Below are positions 18,277 to 27,185 of a stretch of DNA of 64,000 bases, piece after piece. The notes beneath the pieces were generated by a model. It was not told the origin of the DNA, did no database searches, and saw only the letters and a list, made by a program, of their open reading frames with translations. Both the position numbers and the translations under genes were made by a program. This stretch comes from Mesorhizobium sp. (lineage in GTDB: Bacteria; Pseudomonadota; Alphaproteobacteria; Rhizobiales; Rhizobiaceae), in NCBI RefSeq assembly GCF_004962245.1, contig NZ_SUHQ01000008.1, positions 124,001 through 188,000 of the forward strand, given 5' to 3'. Within the stretch, counting starts at the first letter, position 1. Each line of letters begins with the position of its first letter.

Positions 18277-20058
18277 ATGGCAGTGGACGTAGAGCGAGTG
18301 AGACGGACGGGCGCCCGGCGCCCGTCTCGGATTCTGCCCGCATTCCTGTCGAGAATCACGGTGCCGATGCGCCGCTTTCTCGGCCACCATATCTTTTCCA
18401 GCCTGACGCGGCGCATTCTCTTCCTCAACCTCGCCGGCCTAGCCGTCCTGGTCACAGGCATTCTCTACCTCAACACGTTTCGCGACGGGTTGATCGATGC
18501 CCGCGTCGAGAGCCTGATGACCCAGGGCGAGATCATCGCCGGCGCGATCGCGGCGTCGGCGACGGTCGAGACCGATTCGATCAGGATCGATCCGGAAAAA
18601 CTGCTTGAAATGCAGGCCGGCGAAAGCCTGGGTCCCGGCTCCGACCAGCTCGACAATCTGGATTTCCCGATCAATCCGGAGCGCGTCGCGCCGGTGCTCC
18701 GGCGGTTGATTTCGCCGACGCGGACGCGCGCCCGCATCTATGACCGCGACGCCAACCTGCTGCTCGATTCCCGCCACCTCTATTCGCGTGGCCAGATCCT
18801 TCGCTACGACCTGCCGCCGGTCGACGAGGAAGAGCCCGACCTCCTGGAGCGTATCCAGAAATTCGTCTTCGATTTCTTCCGCAACACCGCGCTGCCGGTC
18901 TACCATGAACAGCCGGGCGGCAATGGCGCTGCATTTCCAGAGGTGGTCAAGGCGCTTACCGGCAGCCCGTCGACCATCGTGCGGATCTCCGAACAGGGCG
19001 AGCAGATTGTTTCGGTCGCCGTGCCGATCCAGCGCTTCCGCGCCGTCCTCGGCGTGCTGATGCTGTCGACGGAGGGCGGCGACATCGACAAGATCGTCGC
19101 GGCCGAGCGCAAGGCGATCCTGCGTGTCTTCGGCATTGCCGCCCTTGTCACCGCCATCCTGTCGATGCTGCTCGCCTCGACCATAGCCAACCCGCTGCGC
19201 CGGCTGTCGGCGGCGGCGGTCAGGGTGCGGCGCGGCGTCAAGAACCGCGAGGAAATCCCGGACTTTTCCGACCGGCAGGACGAGATCGGTAACCTGTCGA
19301 TCGCCGTGCGCGACATGACCAATGCGCTCTATGCCCGCATCGAGGCGATCGAAAGTTTCGCGGCTGACGTTTCGCACGAGTTGAAGAACCCGCTGACCTC
19401 GCTACGCAGCGCGGTAGAGACCCTGCCGCTGGCCAAGAACGACACGTCGCGCAGCCGCCTGATGGATGTCATCCAGCACGACGTCAGGCGGCTGGACCGT
19501 CTCATCACCGACATTTCCGATGCCTCCCGTCTTGACGCCGAACTCGCGCGGGAGGACGCGGGAACCGTCGATCTGAAGAAATTCATCACCGATCTGATCG
19601 CCGTTTCGCGCACGGCGACGCGCAACAAGAAGACGGTCGAGATCGAGTTCAAGGTCGCCAAACCGCCGCAGGGCGTCAAAGGCTACTTCGTCGCCGGCCA
19701 TGATCTGAGGATCGGCCAGGTCATCACCAATCTGATCGAGAATGCCCGCTCCTTCGTCCCCGAGGAGCGCGGCCACATCACTATCTCGCTGGCGCGCGCC
19801 GGCAAGGTCAACATCATCACCGTCGACGACAATGGTCCCGGCATAAGGGCCGACAATATCGATCGCATCTTCGAACGCTTCTACACCGACCGACCGGCCG
19901 GCGAGGCGTTCGGCCAGAATTCGGGCCTTGGCCTGTCGATATCCAGGCAGATCGTCGAAGCCCATGGCGGCACGCTGACCGCCGAGAACATCCCGGGGAC
20001 CAAACCCGGCGAGATCAAGGGCGCGCGCTTCGTTGTCACGCTGCCTGCCGAAGGCTGA
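18277..20058 (+). CDS. chvG: Sensor histidine kinase ChvG
   Basis: Membrane sensor kinase of the ChvG/ChvI (ExoS/ChvI) system. 593 aa. A basic N-terminus is followed by TM1 (about 48-68), a periplasmic sensor region (about 70-275), TM2 (about 285-305), a HAMP linker, a HisKA domain with phospho-acceptor His367 in ADVSHELKNPLTS, and an HATPase domain with N box NLIENA, DDNGPGI and GLGLSI. In Sinorhizobium the periplasmic protein ExoR restrains this kinase; exoR is not here. Starts at 18277; a shorter start at 18367 is possible. hprK follows after 3 nt, linking the sensor to the phosphotransferase genes. Confidence 0.95.
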   Translation: MAVDVERVRRTGARRPSRILPAFLSRITVPMRRFLGHHIFSSLTRRILFLNLAGLAVLVTGILYLNTFRDGLIDARVESLMTQGEIIAGAIAASATVETDSIRIDPEKLLEMQAGESLGPGSDQLDNLDFPINPERVAPVLRRLISPTRTRARIYDRDANLLLDSRHLYSRGQILRYDLPPVDEEEPDLLERIQKFVFDFFRNTALPVYHEQPGGNGAAFPEVVKALTGSPSTIVRISEQGEQIVSVAVPIQRFRAVLGVLMLSTEGGDIDKIVAAERKAILRVFGIAALVTAILSMLLASTIANPLRRLSAAAVRVRRGVKNREEIPDFSDRQDEIGNLSIAVRDMTNALYARIEAIESFAADVSHELKNPLTSLRSAVETLPLAKNDTSRSRLMDVIQHDVRRLDRLITDISDASRLDAELAREDAGTVDLKKFITDLIAVSRTATRNKKTVEIEFKVAKPPQGVKGYFVAGHDLRIGQVITNLIENARSFVPEERGHITISLARAGKVNIITVDDNGPGIRADNIDRIFERFYTDRPAGEAFGQNSGLGLSISRQIVEAHGGTLTAENIPGTKPGEIKGARFVVTLPAEG

Positions 20059-20061
20059 TTT

Positions 20062-20508
20062 GTGAAGGCTGAAAACATTCACGGCACGGCGCTCCTGATC
20101 GGCGAGCGCGGCGTCCTCGTCACCGGGCCGTCCGGCTCGGGCAAGACCACGCTGGCGCTGACGCTCCTGGATCATTGCCGCGCGCGCGGGCTGTTTTCGC
20201 GGCTGATCGGCGACGACAGGCTGCTCGCCGCGGCCTGGGCCGGGCGGCTGGTCTGTCGCGTGCCGGCGACCATCGCCGGTCTCGCCGAAGTGCCTGGGTT
20301 CATGCCGCGCCCGCTGCCGTTCGAGCCGGGTGGAGTGATCGACCTGCATGTCCGGCTGGTGCCGAAGGCAGAAATGGCCCGTTTCCAAGAGGAAATCAGC
20401 GAACCGGTGGCAGGCTGTCCGGTGCCGCGCATCGACCTTGCCGAGCGCAACGCCATCACGGCCCTGCCAGCGGTGATGGCGCGGCTGTCGATTGCACCTT
20501 TTTTATGA
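20062..20508 (+). CDS. hprK: HPr kinase/phosphorylase, short alphaproteobacterial form
   Basis: 148 aa, equal to the C-terminal catalytic half of Gram-positive HprK; the N-terminal domain is absent, as is normal in Alphaproteobacteria. P-loop GPSGSGKT at 22-29, the GDDR motif near 51-54 and the C-terminal region with PVPRIDL are visible. It phosphorylates a serine of HPr; the likely target is Ser55 of the HPr encoded about 560 bp downstream. Start is GTG at 20062, 3 nt after chvG. Confidence 0.9.
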   Translation: MKAENIHGTALLIGERGVLVTGPSGSGKTTLALTLLDHCRARGLFSRLIGDDRLLAAAWAGRLVCRVPATIAGLAEVPGFMPRPLPFEPGGVIDLHVRLVPKAEMARFQEEISEPVAGCPVPRIDLAERNAITALPAVMARLSIAPFL

Positions 20509-20567
20509 TCCGGTTCCGGTTTTTTGCTGCAATGCGTCAAAATGGCCCGGGCTTGCGCAATTTTGGA

Positions 20568-20594
20568 CTTGTCAACGCGTCTTGCGTCGACAAG
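20568..20594. promoter_or_regulatory. Inverted repeat upstream of the EIIA-Man gene
   Basis: CTTGTCAACGC (20568-20578) and GCGTCGACAAG (20584-20594) are complementary at 10 of 11 positions around a 5-nt loop. It has no U-tract, so it is more likely an operator than a terminator. The EIIA start is 78 nt downstream. Confidence 0.5.
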
Positions 20595-20672
20595 ATAGCG
20601 CTCCCGCCGCCTGCGATGGCTGGCGAGCATAAAATGCGGCTGTGAAGCGGCAATGACGGGAGCCACCAAAGA

Positions 20673-21074
20673 ATGATCGGACTCGTGCTTGTAACGCACG
20701 GTCAACTGGCCGCCGAGTTCCGCCATGCCGTGGAACATGTCGTGGGGCCACAAGACAATTTCGCGACCGTCGCGATCGGCGCCGACGACGATATGGAGCA
20801 ACGCCGCAGCGACATCGTTGACGCCGTTGCCCGCGTCGACACGGGGGCGGGCGTCATCGTTTTGACCGATATGTTCGGCGGCACACCTTCCAATCTCGCC
20901 ATTTCGGTGATGGAATCCGGTCGTACCGAGGTCATTGCCGGCATGAACCTGCCGATGCTGATCAAGCTGTCCAGCGTTCGCAAGGGCGACAACATGACGG
21001 CAGCGCTGGACGAGGCGCAGGCGGCCGGCCGCAAATACATCAACGTCGCCAGCCAGCTTTTGAGCAGCAAATGA
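20673..21074 (+). CDS. manX: PTS EIIA component, mannose family (ManX-type)
   Basis: 133 aa single-domain EIIA of the mannose class. Phosphorylated His9 lies in LVLVTHGQLA; VIVLTDMFGGTPSNLA is the conserved second block. Alphaproteobacteria of this group have no matching EIIB/EIIC permease, so this protein is thought to end a regulatory phosphorelay from EI-Ntr and HPr rather than transport sugar. Overlaps the HPr gene by 4 bp (ATGA). In Sinorhizobium the equivalent gene is called manX. Confidence 0.92.
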   Translation: MIGLVLVTHGQLAAEFRHAVEHVVGPQDNFATVAIGADDDMEQRRSDIVDAVARVDTGAGVIVLTDMFGGTPSNLAISVMESGRTEVIAGMNLPMLIKLSSVRKGDNMTAALDEAQAAGRKYINVASQLLSSK

Positions 21075-21367
21075 AGGCGGTGTCGGCCAAGAAGGATCAC
21101 ATCGTCCGGGAGTTTCCAATCGTCAACCAGCGTGGCCTGCATGCCCGCGCCTCGGCGAAGTTCGTTCAGGTTGCCAGCGGTTTCGACGCCTCCGTCCATG
21201 TCGAGAAGGACGGCGTCAAGGTCGGCGGCACCTCGATCATGGGGCTCATGATGCTGGCGGCGAGCCCCGGCTATTCGATCCGCGTCACCGCCAGCGGCCC
21301 GGAGGCTGAGCAGGTCATCGACGCGCTGGAGCAGCTCGTCGCGTCCCGTTTCGGCGAGGAGTCGTGA
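21071..21367 (+). CDS. hpr: HPr family phosphocarrier protein
   Basis: 98 aa phosphocarrier. Catalytic His24 lies in NQRGLHARASAKF, and Ser55 in GGTSIMGLMML is at the place of the regulatory serine phosphorylated by HprK. It receives phosphate from an EI (probably PtsP, not in the window) and passes it to the EIIA just upstream. The first ten residues form a short polar extension compared with E. coli HPr. The 4-bp overlap with the EIIA gene implies coupled translation. Confidence 0.95.
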   Translation: MKAVSAKKDHIVREFPIVNQRGLHARASAKFVQVASGFDASVHVEKDGVKVGGTSIMGLMMLAASPGYSIRVTASGPEAEQVIDALEQLVASRFGEES

Positions 21368-21390
21368 CGGCCTCTTAAAGACATGCACGG

Positions 21391-21406
21391 ATAAAGATTT
21401 CTTTAT
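21391..21406. promoter_or_regulatory. AT-rich palindrome upstream of ahcY
   Basis: ATAAAGA (21391-21397) and TCTTTAT (21400-21406) form a perfect 7-bp inverted repeat with a 2-bp centre, about 105 bp before ahcY. It resembles operator types described for ArsR-family regulators of the S-adenosylmethionine cycle (SahR-like); that link is an inference from gene context. Confidence 0.5.
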
Positions 21407-21511
21407 ATCCCATTGTCGTCCGGCCGGCGATCTGCTAGTCAGGCCGGCACTCGCGTCCATCGACACGCCTTCCGGGCGCACCCAAAAACAATTTCGCATC
21501 GGAGCACTGCC

Positions 21512-22912
21512 ATGACGGGTAGCAAGGACTATGTGGTCGCCGACATTTCACTTGCCGGCTGGGGCCGCAAGGAAATCGAGATCGCCGAAACCGAGATGCC
21601 GGGTCTGATGGCCTGCCGCGAGGAATTCGGCAAGGCGCAGCCGCTCAAGGGCGCGCGCATCACCGGCTCGCTGCACATGACCATCCAGACGGCGGTGCTG
21701 ATCGAAACGCTGAAGGCGCTCGGCGCCGATATCCGCTGGGCCTCCTGCAACATCTTCTCGACCCAGGATCATGCGGCCGCGGCAATCGCCGAGGCTGGCA
21801 TTCCGGTCTTCGCCGTCAAGGGCGAGACGCTCGAGGACTATTGGGTCTACACCGACAGGATATTCCAGTGGGCGGACGGCGGCACGTCCAACATGATCCT
21901 CGACGATGGCGGCGACGCCACCATGTACATCCTGATCGGTGCGCGTGCCGAAGCCGGCGAAGACGTGCTCTCCAATCCGGGCAGCGAGGAGGAAGAAATC
22001 CTGTTTGCCCAGATCAAAAAGCGCCTGAAGGCCTCGCCCGGCTTCTTCACCAAGCAGAAGGAAGCGATCCGCGGCGTCACCGAAGAGACGACAACCGGCG
22101 TCAACCGGCTCTACCAGTTGCAGAAGAAGGGCCTGCTGCCCTTCCCGGCGATCAACGTCAACGATAGCGTGACCAAGTCGAAATTCGACAACAAGTATGG
22201 CTGCAAGGAATCGCTGGTCGACGGCATTCGCCGCGGCACCGACACGATGATGGCCGGCAAGGTCGCGGTCGTCTGCGGCTATGGCGACGTCGGCAAGGGC
22301 TCTTCGGCGTCGCTCAAGGGCGCCGGCGCCCGCGTCAAGGTCACCGAGGTCGATCCGATCTGCGCATTGCAGGCGGCGATGGACGGCTTCGAAGTCGTCA
22401 CGCTCGAGGATGCCGCCCCGACCGCCGACATCGTCATCACCACCACCGGCAACAAGGATGTCGTCACCATCGACCATATGCGAGCGATGAAGGACATGGT
22501 GATCGTCGGCAACATCGGTCACTTCGACAACGAGATTCAGGTAGCGGCGCTGCGCAATCTGAAGTGGACCAACATCAAGCCGCAGGTCGACATGATCACC
22601 TTTCCGGACGGCAAGCGGATGGTCCTGCTGTCGGAAGGTCGCCTGCTCAATCTCGGCAACGCCACCGGCCATCCGAGCTTCGTCATGTCGGCGTCCTTCA
22701 CCAACCAGGTGCTGGCCCAGATCGAGCTGTATACCAAGCCCGGCCAGTATCAGAACCAGGTCTACGTCCTGCCAAAGCATCTCGATGAAAAGGTCGCGCG
22801 GCTGCATCTCGATAAGCTCGGCGCCCGGCTCACCGAACTGTCCGGCGAACAGGCCGCCTATATCGGCGTGACCCCGCAGGGACCGTTCAAGCCGGAACAC
22901 TACCGCTATTAA
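21512..22912 (+). CDS. ahcY: Adenosylhomocysteinase (S-adenosyl-L-homocysteine hydrolase)
   Basis: Cleaves S-adenosylhomocysteine to adenosine and homocysteine, keeping methylation going. 466 aa with the bacterial insert relative to the archaeal form. Visible: substrate block [20 protein letters not shown] Rossmann motif [10 protein letters not shown] near 252-261, NIGHFDNEI, and the C-terminal [18 protein letters not shown] with final [11 protein letters not shown] at 21512 chosen because the upstream extension is unrelated sequence. It has its own upstream region with a palindrome and a terminator after it, so it is probably a separate unit from hpr. Confidence 0.97.
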   Translation: MTGSKDYVVADISLAGWGRKEIEIAETEMPGLMACREEFGKAQPLKGARITGSLHMTIQTAVLIETLKALGADIRWASCNIFSTQDHAAAAIAEAGIPVFAVKGETLEDYWVYTDRIFQWADGGTSNMILDDGGDATMYILIGARAEAGEDVLSNPGSEEEEILFAQIKKRLKASPGFFTKQKEAIRGVTEETTTGVNRLYQLQKKGLLPFPAINVNDSVTKSKFDNKYGCKESLVDGIRRGTDTMMAGKVAVVCGYGDVGKGSSASLKGAGARVKVTEVDPICALQAAMDGFEVVTLEDAAPTADIVITTTGNKDVVTIDHMRAMKDMVIVGNIGHFDNEIQVAALRNLKWTNIKPQVDMITFPDGKRMVLLSEGRLLNLGNATGHPSFVMSASFTNQVLAQIELYTKPGQYQNQVYVLPKHLDEKVARLHLDKLGARLTELSGEQAAYIGVTPQGPFKPEHYRY

Positions 22913-22942
22913 CCTCAACTAAAATTACCACTAGATATTGAT

Positions 22943-22977
22943 GCCGGGCGATTGACTTTTCGCCCGGCTTTATTTTT
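22943..22977 (+). terminator. Rho-independent terminator downstream of ahcY
   Basis: GCCGGGCGA (22943-22951) pairs with TCGCCCGGC (22960-22968) across an 8-nt loop, followed by TTTATTTTT. Lies about 30 nt after the ahcY stop. Confidence 0.85.
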
Positions 22978-23100
22978 GCGCTGATTGATTCTTCACGCCG
23001 ATTCGCGCAAGCGCTATGGTGCTGATTCGCGGGTCCGGGGACGAGGACCGGTGCACGCATCAGGGCGGTCTTGCATTCAGGCGGCGAAGAGGACCAAGAC

Positions 23101-25665
23101 ATGCCGGGGGATAACCCGCCTCGCGCGGGACAGGCCGTTTCCGGCGGCCGCAACGATTCGGTGACCAAGGGTTCCGCTGCCAGAGGCGGGAGCCTTTTAT
23201 GGCGCGCCGGTACCCGCGTTGGAACGCTGCTGGCGTCTTCCGCGCTCGCCGGTTCGCTGCTTGGCCTTTCGGCACACGCAGAAGCGGCTGCTGCGCCCAA
23301 AGCCGGGCTGTCGGTCGGCACTGTCGAGGTCATGCAACTCGCCATGTTTGTCGGCGTCATGGGCGCGGCACTTGTCTCGGCCATTTTTCTGATCCGCGAA
23401 AGGGCGCGCACCTCGGCGCAGAATGTCGAACTCAGAGCCCGCTTGGCCGACGTCAACGTTGCGCTGCAGCGCTCCGAGGCGCTGCTCAATCTGCGCGACC
23501 AGCGTGTCGTCGTATGGACCTCGGAAAACAAGAAACCTGAGCTCGTCGGGACATTGCCGGTCGAGAGCGGCGCCCCGGAAGACCGTGCCGCCTTCCTCGC
23601 CTTCGGCCGTTGGCTGATGCCGCGCTCGGCGGCGGCGCTCGAGAATGCCGTGGCGGCACTGCGGGAAAAGGCGAAGCCGTTCGATCTCGTCATCGAATCG
23701 CAGGTTGGTGCGCCGCTCGAAGTGCACGGGCGCAAGAGCGCGGCACACGTGCTTGTGCGCTTCGTCTCGCTTTCTGAAACGCAGCGAAGCGAAGCCAGGC
23801 TGAAAATCGAGAACCAGCGCCTCGCCGCCGACTACGACACCCTGATCGGCCTTCTCGACGCGCTCGGCATGCCGTCATGGCTGCGCACGGCGGACGGGCG
23901 GCTGAAATGGGTCAACCGCGCCTATGCCGAGGCGGTCGAAGCGGAAAATGCCGAAGCGGCCGTTCGCGACGCGAAGGAATTCCTGGGCGGCCAGGCGCGT
24001 GACGCGATCGCTGCGCAGCATAAGTCGCATCCCGTCTTCGAACAGGCGCTTTCCACCGTGATCGAAGGCGACCGGCGCATGTTCGCCGTGACCGACTTCG
24101 CCAGCGCGGACGGCTCGGCGGGTCTTGCCTGCGACACCAGTGCCATCGAAACCATCCGCAGCGAATATGAGCGGACCGTGCGCAGCCACGCCGACACGCT
24201 CGATCAACTCAACACCGCCGTGGCGATTTTCGACACCGACGAAAAATTGCGGTTCTTCAACCAGGCGTTCCAGAAACTATGGGGTCTCGACAGCGGCTTC
24301 CTGCACAGCGCTCCGGACAACGCCTTGTTGCTCGACCGGCTGCGCAGCGAGGGCAAGATCGCCGAGCAGCCCGAATGGCGGCGCTGGAAGGAAAGCCTGC
24401 TTGGGGCGTATCGCGCGGTCGAATCGCAGGAACATTGGTGGCATTTGCCGGACGGCAAGACCATCCGCGTCGTCGCCAATCCGCAGCCCAAGGGCGGCGT
24501 GACCTGGGTGTTCGAGAACCTGACCGAGAAGATGGACCTCGAAAGCCGCTACCAGACCGCGGTGCGGGTCCAGGGCGAGACGCTCGACAATCTTGCCGAA
24601 GGCGTGGCCGTGTTCGGCCCGGACGGAAGGCTCAGACTGTCGAACCCGGCATTCGCGGTGCTGTGGGGGCTGGACGCCGACGCCGCCAAGCCCAACGTTC
24701 ACGTCTCCTCGATCCGCGATCTGTGCGACCGGCGTGCCGCCGACAGTCCCTGGGGCGGGTTCGTTGCCGCCATCACCGGATTCGACGATGAACGCCGAGA
24801 CCGCCACGGCCAGACCGAGCTGAACAACGGCACCGTGCTGCGTTACGCGATGATCCCGCTGCCCAACGGGCAGGTGATGATGACCTTCGTCGACGTCACC
24901 GACAGCGTCAATGTCGAGCGGGCGCTGAAGGACAAGAACGAGGCGCTGGAAAAATCCGACCAGCTCAAGAACGAGTTCGTCCAGCACGTCTCTTACGAAC
25001 TGCGCTCGCCGCTGACCAACATCATCGGCTTCACCGAGCTTCTTTCGCTGCCGTCGACCGGGCCACTGAGCCAGAAGCAGCGCGAATATGTCGATCATGT
25101 CGGCTCGTCTTCCTCGGTCCTGCTCACCATCGTCAACGACATCCTCGACCTGGCGACCGTGGATGCCGGCATCATGCAGCTCGATATCTCCGAGGTTCAC
25201 GTCGACCGGACCATCGCCGCCGCCGCCGAGCTTGTTGCAGACCGGCTGGAGGAGCATGCGATCAGGCTCAAGGTCGACGCGGCCACCGCGCCAAAGACGT
25301 TCCACGGCGACGAAATCCGCATCCGCCAGATCCTTTACAATCTGCTGAGCAACGCCGCGAACTACGCGCCGGAGGCGAGCACCGTCACGCTCGCCTGCCG
25401 CTCGCTTGCCGAAGGTGTGGAATTCTCCGTTCACGACGACGGCCCCGGCATGCCGCCGGACGTGCTCGATTCGGTGTTCCGCCGTTTCGAGCCGCGCACC
25501 AATGGCGGCCGCCGGCGTGGCGCCGGCCTCGGCCTGTCGATCGTCAAGAGTTTTGTCGAACTGCATGGCGGCAGCGTCCGCATCGAGACCGGCAAGGACA
25601 AGGGCACCACCGTCATTTGTGCCTTCCCCGACACGCCGTCCGGCATCCGCGCGGCGGCCGAGTAG
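23101..25665 (+). CDS. divL: DivL-like cell-cycle PAS kinase with Tyr at the phospho-acceptor site
   Basis: 854 aa. Two hydrophobic segments lie near the N-terminus (about 35-58 and 78-100), then a coiled stretch, PAS-type domains (about 255-370, 375-480, 490-600), a HisKA-like domain and an HATPase domain (about 735-845, with DDGPGMP and GLGLSIVKSFVELHGG). The H-box reads HVSYELRSPLT: Tyr632 replaces the phospho-accepting His, the hallmark of Caulobacter DivL, which senses DivK~P and tunes CckA-CtrA. This makes divL the best call. Start at 23101 chosen for the AGAGGA site 9 nt upstream; 23071 is an alternative. tsaE follows after 8 nt. Confidence 0.9.
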   Translation: MPGDNPPRAGQAVSGGRNDSVTKGSAARGGSLLWRAGTRVGTLLASSALAGSLLGLSAHAEAAAAPKAGLSVGTVEVMQLAMFVGVMGAALVSAIFLIRERARTSAQNVELRARLADVNVALQRSEALLNLRDQRVVVWTSENKKPELVGTLPVESGAPEDRAAFLAFGRWLMPRSAAALENAVAALREKAKPFDLVIESQVGAPLEVHGRKSAAHVLVRFVSLSETQRSEARLKIENQRLAADYDTLIGLLDALGMPSWLRTADGRLKWVNRAYAEAVEAENAEAAVRDAKEFLGGQARDAIAAQHKSHPVFEQALSTVIEGDRRMFAVTDFASADGSAGLACDTSAIETIRSEYERTVRSHADTLDQLNTAVAIFDTDEKLRFFNQAFQKLWGLDSGFLHSAPDNALLLDRLRSEGKIAEQPEWRRWKESLLGAYRAVESQEHWWHLPDGKTIRVVANPQPKGGVTWVFENLTEKMDLESRYQTAVRVQGETLDNLAEGVAVFGPDGRLRLSNPAFAVLWGLDADAAKPNVHVSSIRDLCDRRAADSPWGGFVAAITGFDDERRDRHGQTELNNGTVLRYAMIPLPNGQVMMTFVDVTDSVNVERALKDKNEALEKSDQLKNEFVQHVSYELRSPLTNIIGFTELLSLPSTGPLSQKQREYVDHVGSSSSVLLTIVNDILDLATVDAGIMQLDISEVHVDRTIAAAAELVADRLEEHAIRLKVDAATAPKTFHGDEIRIRQILYNLLSNAANYAPEASTVTLACRSLAEGVEFSVHDDGPGMPPDVLDSVFRRFEPRTNGGRRRGAGLGLSIVKSFVELHGGSVRIETGKDKGTTVICAFPDTPSGIRAAAE

Positions 25666-25673
25666 CGCGCTCG

Positions 25674-27185
25674 ATGGCAGGCGTGGTGCTGGAGCGTTTT
25701 CTCGCCGACGAGGCTGCGACCGCAAGGCTGGGCGAGGATCTGGCCATGTCGTTGCGCCCTGGCGACGTGCTGGCCCTCAAAGGGGATCTCGGCGCCGGCA
25801 AGTCGAGTTTGGCGCGGGCGCTGATCAGGGCCATGACCGAGGACGCCAGCCTCGATGTGCCGAGCCCGACCTTCACGCTCGTCCAGAGCTACGAGGCGCG
25901 CGTTCCCGTCCACCATTTCGACCTCTATCGCCTTTCCTCGGCGTCCGAACTGGACGAACTGGGTTTCGACGAAGCGCTGGCGCAAGGCGCTGCCCTGGTC
26001 GAATGGCCGGAACGGGCAGAGGCCTATTTGCCGAAGACTTCGGTTCTGATCGAACTGGTCCATCAGGACGACGGACGCCTGGCGAGACTGTCAGGACAAG
26101 GCGCTGCCTTTGAGCGCGCGGCGCGATCGCTGGCCATGCGCGATTTTTTGGAAAGAGCTGGCTGGGGCGAAGCGCAGCGGCGGCACTTCATCGGTGACGC
26201 CTCGGCCCGCTCCTATGAGATCGTCTCGCTGGCCGGCCTGCCGCCGCGCGTGCTGATGAATTCGCCGCGGCTGGTGCTCGGGCCGCCGGTCCGCGACGGC
26301 AAGCCCTATGCGGTGATCGCCCACACCGCGCAATCCGTCTCGGCCTTCGTCGCCATCGACCGGGCGTTGCGGACCGGTGGCGTCAGCGCCCCGGAGATCC
26401 ATGCCCAGGACCTGGACCAGGGCTTTCTTCTCCTGGAGCATCTCGGCTCGGAGGGGGTTCTCGACAAGCATGGCGAGCCGGTGGCGGAGCGCTACGCGGC
26501 GGCGGCCAGACTGCTTGCCATGATGCATGGCAAGGCATGGCCCGATCGCATGGAGGCCGCGCCCGGCGTCTTTCACGACGTGCCGCCCTTCGATCGCGAC
26601 GCCATGATGATCGAAGCCGAATTGCTGCTCGACTGGTATGTGCCGGCGATATCAGGCGGTCCGGCAAGCGAGGCCTTGCGCACCGGCTATAACAGGGAAT
26701 GGAATGCGGCCCTCGACCGGCTGGGGGGGCGCGAATACACGCTCGTGCTGCGCGACTTTCATTCGCCCAACATCATCTGGCGCGGCGAGCGCACCGGCCA
26801 CGATCGCCTCGGCATCATCGACGTCCAGGACGCGCTGATCGGCCCCTCCGCCTACGATCTCGCCTCGCTCGCCATGGATGCGCGCGTCACGCTTTCGCCT
26901 GAGATCGAGAAGCGGACGCTCGATGCCTATATCGCCGCGCGCCATAAGGCCGGCGCTTTCGATGAAGAGGAGTTCGTCGAAACCTATGCAATCATGGCGG
27001 CGCAGCGCAACTCGAAGATCCTCGGCATTTTCGTCCGGCTCGAAAAGCGCGACGGCAAGCCCTATTATCTCAAGCACCTGCCGCGCATTCGCGACTATCT
27101 CCGCCGGGCGCTGGCGCACCCAGCGTTGGCCAGCCTGCGGGATTTCTACACCGCCAACGGCTTGCTGGAGGAACGGCCGCTGTGA
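25674..27185 (+). CDS. Fusion of tRNA t6A ATPase TsaE and an AmgK-like sugar kinase
   Basis: 503 aa bifunctional protein. Residues 1-150 are TsaE, the ATPase of the threonylcarbamoyl-adenosine tRNA system: P-loop GDLGAGKSSLAR (38-49), PSPTFTLVQSY, and HHFDLYRL. Residues about 160-503 are an aminoglycoside-phosphotransferase-fold kinase: catalytic loop LRDFHSPNIIW and metal motif IIDVQDALIGPSAYDLASL, matching AmgK, which phosphorylates cell-wall N-acetylmuramate/N-acetylglucosamine at the anomeric position. The next gene encodes the partner uridylyltransferase, so the kinase half probably serves peptidoglycan recycling. Fused TsaE-phosphotransferase genes recur in Rhizobiales. ATG at 25674 chosen, 8 nt after divL; the end overlaps the next start by 4 bp (GTGA). 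Confidence 0.9.
   Translation: MAGVVLERFLADEAATARLGEDLAMSLRPGDVLALKGDLGAGKSSLARALIRAMTEDASLDVPSPTFTLVQSYEARVPVHHFDLYRLSSASELDELGFDEALAQGAALVEWPERAEAYLPKTSVLIELVHQDDGRLARLSGQGAAFERAARSLAMRDFLERAGWGEAQRRHFIGDASARSYEIVSLAGLPPRVLMNSPRLVLGPPVRDGKPYAVIAHTAQSVSAFVAIDRALRTGGVSAPEIHAQDLDQGFLLLEHLGSEGVLDKHGEPVAERYAAAARLLAMMHGKAWPDRMEAAPGVFHDVPPFDRDAMMIEAELLLDWYVPAISGGPASEALRTGYNREWNAALDRLGGREYTLVLRDFHSPNIIWRGERTGHDRLGIIDVQDALIGPSAYDLASLAMDARVTLSPEIEKRTLDAYIAARHKAGAFDEEEFVETYAIMAAQRNSKILGIFVRLEKRDGKPYYLKHLPRIRDYLRRALAHPALASLRDFYTANGLLEERPL

Noticed and set aside
21368-21511. SAH or SAM riboswitch upstream of ahcY
   Set aside because: I did not find the conserved core of known SAH/SAM-II classes; only a DNA palindrome and ordinary GC-rich stems are visible.
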